Of a stretch of 64,000 bases of DNA, positions 52,356 through 64,000 are shown piece after piece. Origin of the DNA: Agrypnia vestita (taxonomy: Eukaryota > Arthropoda > Insecta > Trichoptera > Phryganeidae); contig JADDOH010011132.1 of assembly GCA_016648135.1 (NCBI GenBank), positions 1 to 64,000 on the forward strand, in the 5' to 3' direction. How positions within the stretch are numbered: position 1 is the stretch's first letter; the number at the start of each line of letters is the position of its first letter. The position numbers and the translations under genes are program-made. Below the pieces are notes generated by a model that saw only the letters and a program-made list of their open reading frames with translations, searched no databases and was not told where the DNA came from.

Positions 52356-53389
52356 TTTTGAAAGTTCTATATGTATTCAAATCTGAGAATCTTTCGTTTA
52401 TTTAAATGGAATACGTTAGAGACGTCTGTAGTCTTTTTTCATAAACTAGTAATATACATAGATTTTTGCACCTGATAATGATAACTCTATATTTAAACAT
52501 TATGATTTATACATATTTGTCTTTGATTTATACATTATCCTCAGATATTTCTTATGAAATGTCAAAATGCATTGTGAGATTTTTGAAATTTTAGAATGCA
52601 ATATTTTCTAATATTTCGCATAAACTCTGTTTTATTTTGAAATCCGAAATACTTTCTCGGAAGGATCTGTTATAAGTGCCATCATCACGTAATAAGTAGA
52701 ATAATAAATAACCCAAATATTGTGCACTTAGTGCAAAGTTTAAATAAAAAATATGTATTTTATAAATGAGAGATGGGTTATTCGTGAACGAATTGTTCTT
52801 TTTGAACAGTTCACCGGCAATCATTCATCCACTTAGTAGCAGTAAATTAATTTTCATTTTTCAGAAGCTAACTTAATAATGATCTTCTCATCACTGTGCC
52901 GAAACATATTTATCCTAAACTTTATTAATGTTCTTTGTACGGTAATTTTGCGGAAAATCATACATTTAGTTAACCATTGATTTTTATACCTCAGGAAAAG
53001 GAATATTAATGCGGTTTCGTTGGCAAGATAAAGGATTTAAATCAGACTACAATAAAAGAATCTAATCCTACCTTGGAAATGAATGTGACAGGATGGCGCC
53101 ATTCTTCTTTGGTCCAATATTCGGCTGGACACTTTCACTTGTAATGTTAGATGTGGTAATAAATAAATAAACACACGCGGATAAAATACCTATTAAACAA
53201 CTGTGTTAAAAATGCGGGAGAAAATAGACAAAGTCAGCGCGGGCGAACCGACCGCCACCATAACAAAAAAAAGATTATTGTTACCATTGGCGGAAATTGC
53301 AATATTCACGGCTTATGAATGGCGTCGCGGGAATTTGAAGATGGAAGATTTTGAAATTCCAGGAAAGGATTAAAATATTATTCTTGGTC
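52356..53389. other. Intergenic sequence, nothing recognised
   Basis: 53020-53380 is somewhat GC-richer. No gene. Confidence 0.4.
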
Positions 53390-54309
53390 TTGTGGTGCCA
53401 TCTTCTATCGGAAGTCGGCGATCATTTGGCGATTACGACTTTATTTACCACCGCTCTCACACCAATCCCTCAAGTTACACAGCCATGAGATGCGGCGTCT
53501 TTCTAAGCTTTTTACTCCGTTTACATTAACTCGTGGCGTCTGCTTGCTTGCCGTCAATAAAAACTTTTGATCGATTTTTAACCCTTTTCCCGTGATCCAA
53601 TCGAGCTGAAACTTTGCAAGTAGACTCGTGGCGATGATCAAGAAGATCTATCAAATTTTCGTTAAAAAAAATTAAAAATTAAAGTATAATTTCGGATTTT
53701 TAGAAATTTTAATTGTTTTTTCAAATTGGAATCATTAGAAAAGTTTGATTACGGCGGCCCGATAACGTCGTGGAATATTTTCTAAATTTGAATTACTCCG
53801 TCGCTATACGTAATAGGTACTTCACTACACAAAGCATGAAGGTCTTATCAAAGCTCAAAACATCTGACATTTTAGAAATATATTAAATTACTATAAGTTT
53901 AGTGTTATGTTATATGTTTTAATTTGTCATTAATTGCTGTTATATTTTACAAAGAAAGGGAGTATAATAAAAACTTCGTTTTTGTGGGTTACTTTTTTTA
54001 CCAATTATTTTCTCCTGGATGGCGTTTATTTAGACTTTATTTTTATCCTCTCGCAGTATGTCAGAGATACTCAAGCTTTATTACCTTAATACTATCCAGC
54101 ACTTCTCGGTCTTTTTCCATACTCCGGAGACGTTGTCTCTCTATCCTTCCAAAAAACTTGCAATGTGCGTCTATAGAGCCCCATCTTAGAAGCCTTAAAT
54201 TGCTTGATAAAAATATTATGAAAGGACAAAAAATGATAAGAATAGGTGAATCTTCATCATTGGTGAATCCAAATGGATTGCAAACAAATTTATGAGCGTC
54301 TGTAAGCAT
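53390..54309 (-). pseudogene. LINE 3' end (GRRR.SWL family) interrupted by family A
   Basis: The outer part on the minus strand (54309-54037) contains SMEKDREVLDSIKVIKLEYL followed by a stop and HTARG, the '..E.L..IK.RKLEYLGHIMRG' block. The inner part (53511-53396) contains ERRRISWLCNLRDWCESGGK. Between them sits family A copy A8. Same LINE family as 18130-18560. The N-terminal third of the 54309 ORF is not LINE-like by eye. Confidence 0.65.
53511..54000 (+). repeat. Family A repeat, copy A8, nested in a LINE
   Basis: tttactccgtttacattaac, cttttcccgtgatccaatcg, gataacgtcgtggaat and aaagaaagggagtataataa. ~490 bp. Confidence 0.8.
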
Positions 54310-54608
54310 AGTTTTTCCTCACATTTCAAGTGAATTAATAAAACAAAAGTTGTCTCTCAAAAGTCTTGATAGGTGGCGGCGTCTACGGCTTACTTTTTCT
54401 CAAAGCTTTTTAGGAACCTAAAATTTCATTCTAGTCCCATGTTGACTGTGATGGAATAAAAATGTCTTGGTTTTAGATATTACGTTAAATGATAATAATT
54501 AAAGTGTGCGTTGTTAAATCGATATGTATATTTTATTCAATACCAGCATCTTCGTTATAAAAAGTGTAAAATATCGGTCTCGCCACTGGCAGTATAAGTT
54601 TATAGTAT

Positions 54609-54731
54609 TGATGGACAATCCGTTATTCTAACCGGTTACACATGTAACTGTTAGTCGGTATTTGTACATGATTATACCGACGATAAATAACTGAGATATA
54701 ACTGTTGCATAATACCGTTAATTGCCCATCA
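54609..54731. mobile_element. Small MITE-like inverted repeat
   Basis: tgatggacaatccgttatt at the left and tgatgggcaattaacggtat (read inward) at the right over a 123-bp segment. No clear duplication; tentative. Confidence 0.4.
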
Positions 54732-55631
54732 AATTGAGAAAAATCAATTACTAATCTCAATCTCGGTTGAAATATCATGAATATATTTCATGATATATTA
54801 TATATTATATATTATGAATATATTTATATAGAGCTTTATGTTCCGTTATTCTTTCCATTTAGTAATTAATATGTGATCTTTTGTCGTCTTGCTACAAATG
54901 GTATTTTTATCGCAACTAACATTCAACATATCAATAGGATTTTATTTTTATTTGGATTCGCTTTAAATAATTGATTTTCTAATTGACATTTCCAAGCGCA
55001 AATCTCGCAGACTGATTTGCCAATATAAGGGTTAATTTGTACCTAAAGTCTTTTGTGAGTTCTCGCATGTTTGTCCAATCAATACTTAATCCTTGGCATA
55101 AAATATTCACTGTCACCGACAACCTACCTAAAAGGATACAGGTTTCTATTTTAATCCAGTAGGTGGATTCTATCTGTGGGTAGAAGTCAACTTACTTGTG
55201 TATTAACTTTACTTGTGTATTCATTTTCTCTAGGACCAATATTTAAAAAGTAACGAATTTAACTATTTTAAAACAGCAGCCGTTTTAAAACAAAACTTTG
55301 GAATATAATAGTCTTCTTCCTTGCACTGTTTCAACTCATTGCATAGGTAGGCTTGTGATGGTCGACAAAGAGACAGATTTAATAAATTTAGAAAATCTTA
55401 AAATAATAATATTCAAAAAAACCAAGTATGGACATCAAAAATGTATTTCTTCTATTTGAATCGTTTAAAAGTAAAAACTTGATATATTTCTTCTCAGGAT
55501 TTTACGTATTGCAAGGAGCTGACAAAAAATCGAATATTCAGCTATACAAGTAATATTTCTTAGATCTTTATTATACCGTAGAAATAATTCTGTGTCAAAT
55601 TAATATTGTTTATGACAATCCTAATAGACTC
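54732..55631. other. Intergenic sequence, nothing recognised
   Basis: AT-rich; a tatattatatattat run near 54797. No gene. Confidence 0.45.
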
Positions 55632-56490
55632 GACCTTGTGAGTAGGTGCGAACGAGCCTTTATTATTTCTGAGCGGGAACAGTAAGTCTCGCGTGTAGCG
55701 GGTGCGTTACTTTTATTTTAACGGAACGGACCAATCACAGGCACGCGTTGCCTTCGACGAGTTGAGCCAATAGCGACCATCTTGATGACTGAATTCAGCC
55801 AATGGCGGGCGCCGGCGGTGAAGTCATCTCGCATAGGATGACTCACTGCACTAGCGTGAATTTCGGAGGTATGTTGCAATCGCTACTATAAAAGGAGCGG
55901 ATGCCATATACTCTGTCCCTTCAGTTCGAGACCAGCACCTGCGAGCGAAAGCGCTGCCCGAGAGACTACCGACAGAGCCCTCAGTTCCAGAACAGCATTT
56001 GCGGACGGAGTTGCTGTCTGAACGTGTGGAGGAATCTACCATTCATCAGTACCAGAGAGGATCATACCGCCACAACACTTGACCAAAGTAAATGTTGCAA
56101 GATGCAGAATCGTGGGACGCCGCTCTGAAAAGGCATGATGAGATTGCACAATAATTTGTAACATCGCTGACTATGCCCGCAAAGGAGGCTAATGTCGTCA
56201 TCAATTCGTACCAAAAGAGTACATGATTCTTCAAATACCGGCCTAAAAGAAAGGCACCTCAAAACAACACTCATCATCAGGAACTCGTACCAAAAGATTA
56301 CGGCCATCTCAATTATAAGCCTAAAGGAGGGGCGTCACAGGATCACATCTCGTAAAGAAGCGATGGAGTCTCGGGATGCAGTAAGTTCCGGAGAAGCAAG
56401 GCGGGTCATTTAGTCACTTAGAAAGTTGGCCACCGGGTTTAGGCGGGCACGGGACCTAAACCTCCCTCAGCAGAGATACTGGGGGTTTAA
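55632..56490 (+). promoter_or_regulatory. GC-rich promoter-like island (LTR or real promoter)
   Basis: Three CCAAT boxes (ggaccaatcac ~55728, gagccaatagc ~55764, cagccaatggc ~55797) precede a TATA box, TATAAAAG (55887-55894), and an arthropod-type initiator TCAGTT (55921), ~35 bp downstream. The sequence after it is a 60-bp imperfect duplication (tcagttcgagaccagcacct at 55921, tcagttccagaacagcattt at 55981). A 75-codon ORF at 55901 and others here show no domain. The organisation fits a retrotransposon LTR plus leader, or a host promoter with a non-coding first exon. Confidence 0.5.
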
Positions 56491-57475
56491 AAAACCAAAA
56501 TTTAGCATTCAAAGAGACTATTATTTCATATAAACTCACGGGCTGTTGTAGAATCCCTTCGAACAAACCATCCCCGAGACCTTATCTATTTATTCATAAA
56601 GAAGTTTCACTTCAAAAATGGTATTTCGTAGATAGCAAATATATGTATTATTTCCCCACGGAATTAATATGAACAGGTTCATGCACGTCTAAGACGGAAC
56701 CATTCAAGGTAAAAATATGCTAATACAAAGTGGTTATAATTATTAATTTCAGTGTTATTTAATATGTTAATTTCCCCCTTTATGCCGTTCGAATGATTTT
56801 ATTGGATTGTTTTCAAACGGAGATGTTTTATTTCTAAATACACGAGTTCTGTCTGGTGAACGTATTTTATCGTAACGTAAATGTATTGATTATTAGGTTC
56901 ATATAATTTCATTGAATATGTGCTGCAGAATAATATTTTATGAGAGAAGTAGTTAATATTCCATTCAAAGCAAATTTTTTTAGTCAATATCTTTATAGAT
57001 AATATTCAACAGCAAATCAGACATGTTAGTTAATATTTTTAGTTAATATTGCATTCAAAAGCAAAAATACCACAGAATTATTATTTTCAGTTAATAATAT
57101 ATATTTTAGTTAAATGTATAGTTAGCACTGGCAGAGCATTAATATTGTATAGAATACATTATTTATAATATTTCATAGAAGACTATAATATTTTATTCAG
57201 CGATCATTATATAGATACAGCGTATCTGTCGACCTCAGCCGTCACCACCCGCGCCATACAACTATTTCGCTAACATCATACAGCAAATGACTTTATTCAT
57301 TGCAATGAAATTTATATTATTTACGACGTATTTTTGACGGGTCACCCACTTGGACTCATCGCAATGCTTACCGTGACTAGAAGGACGATTTATATTAAAA
57401 TACAATAAAATGCTTTATAATATTAATTTAACATCATTTCGACATTTAATACAGTCTGCTTGATTTGATTAGGAT
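56491..57475. other. Intergenic sequence, nothing recognised
   Basis: AT-rich with several similar ttagttaatat runs. A GC-richer patch at 57215-57260. No gene. Confidence 0.4.
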
Positions 57476-57590
57476 GCCCTATCTACCAGGGTCATCATAG
57501 TTGGTAGCCGCGACCAGGAGTTGGCAGACCGCCCTATCTAGCAGGGTCATCACAGTTAGCCGCGACCAGGAGATCGAAATGAAATGTACA
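57476..57590 (+). repeat. Imperfect ~60-bp direct duplication
   Basis: gccctatctaccagggtcat ... agccgcgaccaggag and gccctatctagcagggtcat ... agccgcgaccaggag; a third partial start, ccctatctacccggacaca, is at ~57715. Confidence 0.7.
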
Positions 57591-57675
57591 ATAATAAATC
57601 CAACTCGCGGAAATTATCCTACGACGTTTTGTAGTATATTCTAATACTGAATTCATATTTTGAACATATAGAAAT

Positions 57676-57711
57676 ACTTTAATAATTTGGAGACTTTAAT
57701 AATTTGGAGAA
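57676..57711 (+). repeat. 18-bp tandem duplication
   Basis: actttaataatttggaga twice in a row. Confidence 0.85.
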
Positions 57712-57715
57712 CCCC

Positions 57716-58190
57716 CCCTATCTACCCGGACACATCACAGGCTGTTGGGGTCGGCTCTTCTCGTTCTCAGGCTGTATCTTCTTCAGTTCTGGGTATCGCT
57801 TTCATCCAGGCCTTTTCTCTGTAGTATTTTGGAGCATTGAGTCATCCAGGAGTTCTTTGATCTTCCTCTGGTTGACTGTCGATGAAGCTCCATAGACATT
57901 GCCTGCTTCACCGTGTGTTCTGGTGGTCTCCGTCTTTTGTGCCCATACTATCTCAACTGTTGTTACTCCAGCTTACTGTCTATGTCCGTGACACCCAGGC
58001 TATCACGAATGCGTAAAATTTTAATCCTTTATTTTAGTGTTTCTCTTACCGACCATCTAAGCATTCGCATTTCTGCTGTTTCAAATTGCCTAGAGTAATA
58101 TTTATATATAGTCCAGCATTCGGAGCCATACATTATCGTGGATCTAACAATAGTCTTGTATACTATCCTACTTTGGATAAGGATAGTACG
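57716..58190 (-). pseudogene. LINE reverse transcriptase C-terminus
   Basis: On the minus strand: VYKTIVRSTIMYGSECWTIY, YSRQFETAEMRMLRWSVRET, a stop, IRDSLGVTDIDSKLE, and RRPPEHTVKQAMSMEL. 'Y....RP..MYGSECW', 'E.RMLRW..G.T..D...N' and 'R.P...VRR' are the LINE ORF2 end blocks. Several stops. Confidence 0.8.
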
Positions 58191-58353
58191 ACAAAAATTA
58201 ATAAATCATTTTTTTAGAAAAGATTATTTTATACAGTTCAAAACTACAATAGAATTGAACATTATACAAGATGAAAAAGACATTTGTCCTTACAGATATA
58301 TCCCACACATATATATGATGAATCTATTAAATTATAATATTATATATTAATAA

Positions 58354-58612
58354 GAAAAAAACTATAAACAAACAAAAAAATTAACAAACAATACAATGAT
58401 CCTCTACGTAAGTCCTACACTAGTGTTGATAAACAATAACATATATATATATATATATGTGTGTGTGAACAAAATAACATAACAAATTAACACGAAAAAA
58501 ACTATAAACAAACAAAAAAATTAACAAACAATACAATGATCCTCTACATAAGTCCTACACTAGTGTTGACAAACAATAACAAATAACATATATATATATG
58601 TATATATATATC
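58354..58612 (+). repeat. 140-bp tandem duplication with (ta)n runs
   Basis: gaaaaaaactataaacaaac starts at 58354 and again at 58494. The following ~90 bp (tacaatgatcctctac.taa, gtcctacactagtgttga) are nearly identical. Each copy ends in a ta/tg microsatellite. Confidence 0.9.
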
Positions 58613-60105
58613 CACAAAACATAATTAAAAAATGTGTATTTGGATAAGTAATATTGTAAATAAAATGATATATATTATTATGATCCACATAATTATGTAT
58701 AAAATAAATTGTACAAGGATTTTATAAATAAATAACAAAAAAATAAATAAATACTGTAAAACCTTTAATTGCGAGTAACTTTAATCACTTGGCTATGTTT
58801 ATGTTAATCAATGAATACTTTATGAAATATTTCTTTTCGTTTATTTTTACAAAATAAATAATTAAAATTTCTCGTAGGTGTATGAAATCAAAATTTATTT
58901 TAAAAATTTTGCTAGTGTGCACGAGTTATAAAAAGTCAAAATTTATTAACGATTTTTCTCGTTTATCAAATAAATATTAATAAATATATATACTCATGTA
59001 AAGAGTTAATTTGTTTTCAGATGATATATTAAGAACTTCGTTTACGAAAATTGTTCGTATACGAAGTTAAAATTATTTTATTTTTTCGCTATATTTTATA
59101 TTTCCTCTTGTATCAAATTATAATTCATAAAAATATTTTCAAATTTCTCTAATTAAAATAATAGTGAAAAAGCTCGTTTTTCAATAAATAAATGTTAATA
59201 TAACAATTAGACATTTGTTTAAAATTAAATTAAAATAAATTACGCTTATTATAATAAAATTTTGCTTCTAGCTATGAGATGTCCTGTATCGAATTTATTC
59301 CCAAATGGGAAATCAACGATGGCAGATTTTGTAGAGGTTATTAAAAAAATTATTAAGATCTTAACCTTTTTCGTTAGTAATATATTTATGTAAGCACACA
59401 TTTCTTAATAAAATTATTTTTTATTCAATATTATATACAGTTAGTTATATTAAATATTTTTTCTGGTCTATTAAAACTAAATATATAATAATATATTAAA
59501 TTTTATCGGTGTACCTCTGCAATCAGACTCTTGTTGAAGAGCCTTGTTATGCCATATTCATATTACACCATTTCATAAACACACCAGCAAAATTGAATTA
59601 ACGTATCCTTTAAGCATACCGTCATGACACATATTACCATTTATGATGACATTTATATCATTAAAATGCTACTTAATATCATAATAGAAATATTTAATGT
59701 GTTCAAATGCGTAACAATAAACAACAGTGATGTGACTCACTACAGTAATGGCCCGATGTAGCATAAAGAATTATAGTACATTTAATTCTAATAAAACAGT
59801 ATCAAATCATGCCGTGGTTTCCATTCCCCAGGCACTAGTGATGGAAATTCTCATTCAGTTAATGAACTATCGTATATATTATTCTTTCTTTCAAATATCG
59901 TTCTTTCAAATAAACTATTCACCTTCAATCCTTCATTTGAACTGTTAATTTTTAATCATCCATTTGGCTACCAAAAATTATTTCTAACTGGAAGGCGGGT
60001 TTTGGATGTCTTTTTTCTCTGTTATCGTTCATTGGATGCCGAAAAAATATCATAATTTAACATAAATAACTAAACGAATGAACGATTATTGGTGAAAGTG
60101 AAATG
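58613..60105. other. AT-rich intergenic sequence, nothing recognised
   Basis: No supported ORF, RNA or shared repeat. Confidence 0.45.
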
Positions 60106-60109
60106 AACA

Positions 60110-60343
60110 TACACAAATCACCACGGAACAATTACGAAGCATATGCGCTGTTTCAAAAATAAAAATTTAGATTTCGAATTTGCAACACATTTATTAAATG
60201 AAAATCATGTCCCGCTCCGTAATAACGCACCAACACCTTTACATATAGAAACCAAAGGTTTCAGAATGAATTTACTCGAACAAAGTGAAATCAATAAACG
60301 CATAAATGATCCAAATATTAATCCTCTGTTAAATAGTCAATAA
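60110..60343 (+). pseudogene. Penelope-like retroelement C-terminus
   Basis: The frame from 60143 reads NLDFEFATHLLNENH, then TPLHIETKGFRMNLLEQSEI and NKRINDPNINPLLNSQ before the stop. '(F/Y)A.HLL...H' followed by 'LH...KG..(L/M)(N/D).LE..EI.K' and 'LN.Q' is how Penelope-like elements end, just after the GIY-YIG endonuclease. The endonuclease core and reverse transcriptase upstream are missing or unrecognisable. It gives a source for the hammerhead-like motifs in the window; a weak one (gcc...aagccgaaac, ~60655-60672) lies ~300 bp downstream. Confidence 0.65.
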
Positions 60344-62021
60344 TAATAATCTTCTCTACACTTCTTAATATGTTTAAAAAAACATAATCAAAGACATAAA
60401 TTAAAACATTAATAAATGTTATAATCTCATGAGTATAAATAATGTAACAACTAAATAAAGGCACTTTCAAAGTAATTCATTCAATACAGAAAACGGGGAA
60501 TTTTTATAATTAAGCGTAACATAGATTTTATAAACTGGAGAATCTTTAATGATAAGAGCCTAGAAAAAAAGAATCTTAATATAGGGCTTCACCGAAAACA
60601 TCTAAACCTTATAAAAGAGTCGATTATACGTGGTATATTCACTATTTGATAATTGCCTTATAAGCCGAAACAGCTGTCGCATTTAAAATAACACCTCACC
60701 TGCTTAATAATAGTATTTATTAAAATTCAATTTATTTTAAATTTCATTAAAAATTAACTGAACAGTTCGTTCGTTCAGGAAAGTGTCATTTTCAGAAAAA
60801 ACAGTTCTGGCCACAAAATTTTTCAAAATCTAAAAAATCGAATGTCCGTGAATGCGGACTATAATTATATACCAACTAAAGTTATTCTAGACTTGAACAA
60901 GATTTTTAGTCATCGCATTATTGCCGAATCTTTGTTCCACTGAACTGGATTATCTCCGATTGTAATTTATATCACTTTCAGATGAAAATCTTGGTTTATT
61001 TTATCAGACAGGATGTAAATTTCTAGGGATGTAAATTTCTTTGCAAAGGGAAGAAATGTTCGTTTGAGATCTCAATCAAATATGTACGGACGAGCCCGCA
61101 TTATACATATCTCGGTTTCTGAACTTCATTCAGTGAAATTAGAATATTCGAGCAAGAATAAATCATATAAATAATATCTGCGTAAGTTTAATATATGTCT
61201 CTGATGAGAGACCTTTAGTGAATTATCCAAAACAAAACGCCTTGAAAGGCTTTTTCGAAGCTGCTTTGGACCACTTAGCAGCTTTCGCAATTACTCCGTT
61301 TCATCGTACAATTAATTCGTATACATAATAATATATTCTTAATGCGTAACAATTTACAAAACATAAGATTTTTATTTAAATTATAACGGGATGTTATCGG
61401 AAAGATTTACGCGTAATCAACGATTTAAGGACACTCTACACCTTGTATACTAAAATGGAAGATACTAGAAGGATCCACACGAATCTCTCGAAACATCGAT
61501 AAAGACATTTTCCTGTAAATAAGATGTGCGCCGCAATGCGCGAGTCGGTCTGAGTGATGTTCAACCGGAGCGATAGCGTGCGAAGGTTGAAGGGAACTTT
61601 CTAGAAATTGATCGAAGCAAAAGAATCAGTCGTGACAATAATTAAGTAGTGTGAATTAAGAAACAATATAATAATGAGTGCGTGGAATTTTTTCGTATGT
61701 GAGGTGTATTTTTACTACGAACACTTAGATCCAAAAGCTTTGTCATTCCCATAATGCAATACTGATGTTACTATTGACAATGATATATCTATATTTTGAT
61801 TGGGGTTTTTAAAGCAATGTGTGTATTTGAGATTCTTCCGAAGTATTAGAATTATTCTAAAATACGTCTGAAAATTATTTCAATTTTTTAAACTCCTTTT
61901 TAGAGCAGTTTTGTTTTGGGTATATCGAAATTTATCATGAAAACAAAACTGGATTTTATCCCCAGGGGGACATCATCATCATAATATTATGTGCAGTTTC
62001 CTCTGAATAACAAATATTTTG
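60344..62021. other. Intergenic sequence, nothing recognised
   Basis: Short GC-richer patch at 61525-61580 (gatgtgcgccgcaatgcgcg). No gene. Confidence 0.4.
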
Positions 62022-62150
62022 TTAGGTTATTCAGGCAATTAATTTTTTCAATTAATTTTTTATTTAAGGTTTGATCAATTAATTTTTGATTTAAGGTTAG
62101 GTTACTCAGGCAATTAATTTTTTCAATTAATTTTTTATTTAAGGTTTGAT
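62022..62150 (+). repeat. 75-bp tandem duplication
   Basis: ttaggttattcaggcaatta (62022) and ttaggttactcaggcaatta (62097) begin two near-identical units of aattaattttt and tatttaaggtttgat blocks. Confidence 0.85.
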
Positions 62151-62499
62151 GTCCACGAGACAGAATTATTTGCGTGTTGCAGAAACTCCTTGGTGGCAGA
62201 CGAGTTCGCACGAGGTGACATTTGAGAACTAAATACTACTAGAATTTGCTACCAAGGAATGAGAAACATATAAATATAGCCTGTACTGATAACTGTGATA
62301 ATGATTATGATTTTTTTTATCTAATTTAATACCCTCGACTTTTATTTCGACATAAACGTATCTGGCAGTGATTGGTATTAGACTATTAAAGTCGGCTTCA
62401 AGTAGATTGAGTTATAAACAGATTTTAATATTCTATTTTGTTGTCTTTGAAGTCTATTATTTCCGTCATTCCAGAAAGGCAGGTGGTATCCCGCTCCCT
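62151..62499. other. Intergenic sequence, nothing recognised
   Basis: No feature supported. Confidence 0.4.
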
Positions 62500-62636
62500 G
62501 TAGTTTTTTTTTTTTTTTAAATAGAGATGCGAACACGGAATTCGTGTCACATCAATATTCTTGAGTGAAATTCGAACCTGCGACCTTTGAATCGCGAGGC
62601 GAGAGTTCTAACCACAAGACCAACAAGCTGTCATTG
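62500..62636 (-). mobile_element. tRNA-headed SINE (gtagcttgttggt family), compact copy
   Basis: On the minus strand: cagcttgttggtcttgtggt, tagaactctcgcct, box B ggttcgaattt, then aatattgatgtgacacgaat, tccgtgttcg and ctctattt followed by a ~15-nt A-run. ~137 bp, the best outline of this family's full extent. Confidence 0.8.
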
Positions 62637-64000
62637 TCATTGTCCATTTTCGCAACGTAGTGGTATTTAAAAATGTTAATTTTTTTTTTGTCCAATAATA
62701 TAGATTTGATGATATCTTCTCATAATAACACCATCTCAAAAGTTTTAGAAACTGCAAGGAAATTAGGTTTTAATTTTATTTAATAAATAATAAAAAATAC
62801 ATTTATGTTGTGACAGATAATTGTTAGGATTTTGTACCAAACAAGACAATAAAAAAGAGAATATAACGTCGGAATTGTTATATTCTTTAGTGTGTATTCG
62901 AACTTTATACAAGTCCTTGCTCCCCTATTGCTTAGGCCTTCTAAAGCTCCTGTTGATCTTGTGTTTCATATTTACTGTTTCCAAAGTAAGTTTGAAGAAC
63001 TTTACAAACACATGTGTGTAATAAAATGCTCGTTTTTGGGCTATGTACTTGTTTAATTAATTTACTTGTGATGCATTTCGCCTTATTGGGGTATACCAAT
63101 CTAACAATCCTATTCAAAAATGTTATTTACGTTTGAATATATCTTTTATCGTAATATGATTGTTAATGTGCTTGAAATTGTTTTTTTCTTCTAGTTATAC
63201 AATTAATGAAATGTAGTAACATTGTAATATTAATTGTGAAAATAAGCCTGCAGACAATCGTCTTTTAAGAAGTTTTATGGGCCTGGTGATATTTTAAAAA
63301 TGTAAAGAAAATAAATAGAGGAAAAAATGATATATAAGCACAAATTAATAAATGGATGATCAAAAGAAATTTTATTCTCCCGTATAAAAGTCAAGGACTC
63401 GTGTATATTGGAGTAGTGTACGATTATCTGTAGAAAGTAGAAACACTTAATAACTCATTCACAATAATATAATAATAAAAAATGCAGTAAAACAAAAAAT
63501 TAAACAATTATAAAATATTGGTGACTACGGATGTATTTTCCAAGGGAATAAACTTTTTTTTTACCTTGAATAAAAAAACAAGAAAATATATAGTTCACTA
63601 TTAACAATATATTTATTGATGTTTTAAAAATGAAGAAGAAAAAAATTGCATAAAAAAAATTTGGGGGTAAAAGAAAGGGGGTGGACTGGTTAACACGATT
63701 GTAACCTTCTTAAACAAATTTTTTAAAAAGATTCTAAAATCGAAAAAAAAAATCGCAAAATGTCTTTGCAAAATTTCAAGTAAGTAGGTTGAATAGAACT
63801 TGAAATATCATGTCAACCAGTACACCTTTTAACAGCTTATAACTGATTCAATTTTCTTTATTTTCAATACTTTTTTAATTTTATGGACATAATTGATTTT
63901 AGGTAGCTGTAATTGCCTTAAAGGCAAAGTTGCGTCTCAAATAAATTTAATATTAAAAACCAAAAACAAATGTTTTATTTCAATATCTGTATTTAATTTC
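62637..64000. other. AT-rich intergenic sequence
   Basis: No gene. A 16-nt inverted pair (ggtggactggttaaca at 63680, tgtcaaccagtacacc at 63811) may bound a small MITE remnant. Confidence 0.4.

Overview
The window is AT-rich eukaryotic intergenic DNA, most likely from an insect and probably a lepidopteran. Grounds: an intact mariner element of the type I associate with moths (cecropia-like; from memory), decayed insect-type LINE fragments, tRNA-headed SINEs, Penelope-type retroelement remnants and an AT-rich background. There is no bacterial organisation: no operons, no long dense ORFs. I found no complete host gene. The one candidate piece of a host-type gene is a short first exon encoding the start of a THAP zinc-finger domain (30680-30750), followed by a good splice donor. 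Nearly all recognisable sequence is mobile-element derived.

Layout. 0-5 kb: the end of a mariner running off the left edge, two related LTR-like remnants, a jockey/CR1-type LINE tail and two abutting copies of a ~0.3-0.65 kb repeat called here family A. 5-11 kb: a second LINE tail, two tRNA-headed SINEs, a six-unit tandem array whose unit resembles the SINE body, and two fragments of one RTE-like LINE. 12-18 kb: a tRNA/hammerhead-like chimera, a repeat ending in a cggcttcgcccg-type motif, and dispersed repeats. 18-23 kb: a LINE tail and a ~350-bp repeat family interrupted by family A copies and a Penelope-like inverted repeat. 23.8-25 kb: a ~1.1-kb near-perfect palindrome. 25-30 kb: LINE tails, SINEs and a complete 1.9-kb DNA transposon with 8-bp target duplications and a decayed cysteine-rich ORF. 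30-40 kb: the THAP exon, the intact mariner, a solo-LTR candidate, a TTAA-flanked piggyBac-like MITE and a 5'-truncated mariner. 40-55 kb: fold-back elements, LINE tails, more family A copies nested in LINEs, a 772-bp TIR element and a short retroposon with a 16-bp target duplication. 55-64 kb: a GC-rich promoter-like island, a LINE tail, tandem duplications, a Penelope-like C-terminus and a SINE.

How the parts relate: this is a record of repeated, nested insertion rather than a pathway. Only the 31-kb mariner carries an uninterrupted catalytic ORF and could supply transposase to its relatives (the fragments at 1-99 and 38472-39403). The non-autonomous families would depend on enzymes encoded elsewhere. 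Long segments without entries of their own were inspected, and I saw no supportable gene in them; these are stated in the feature list.
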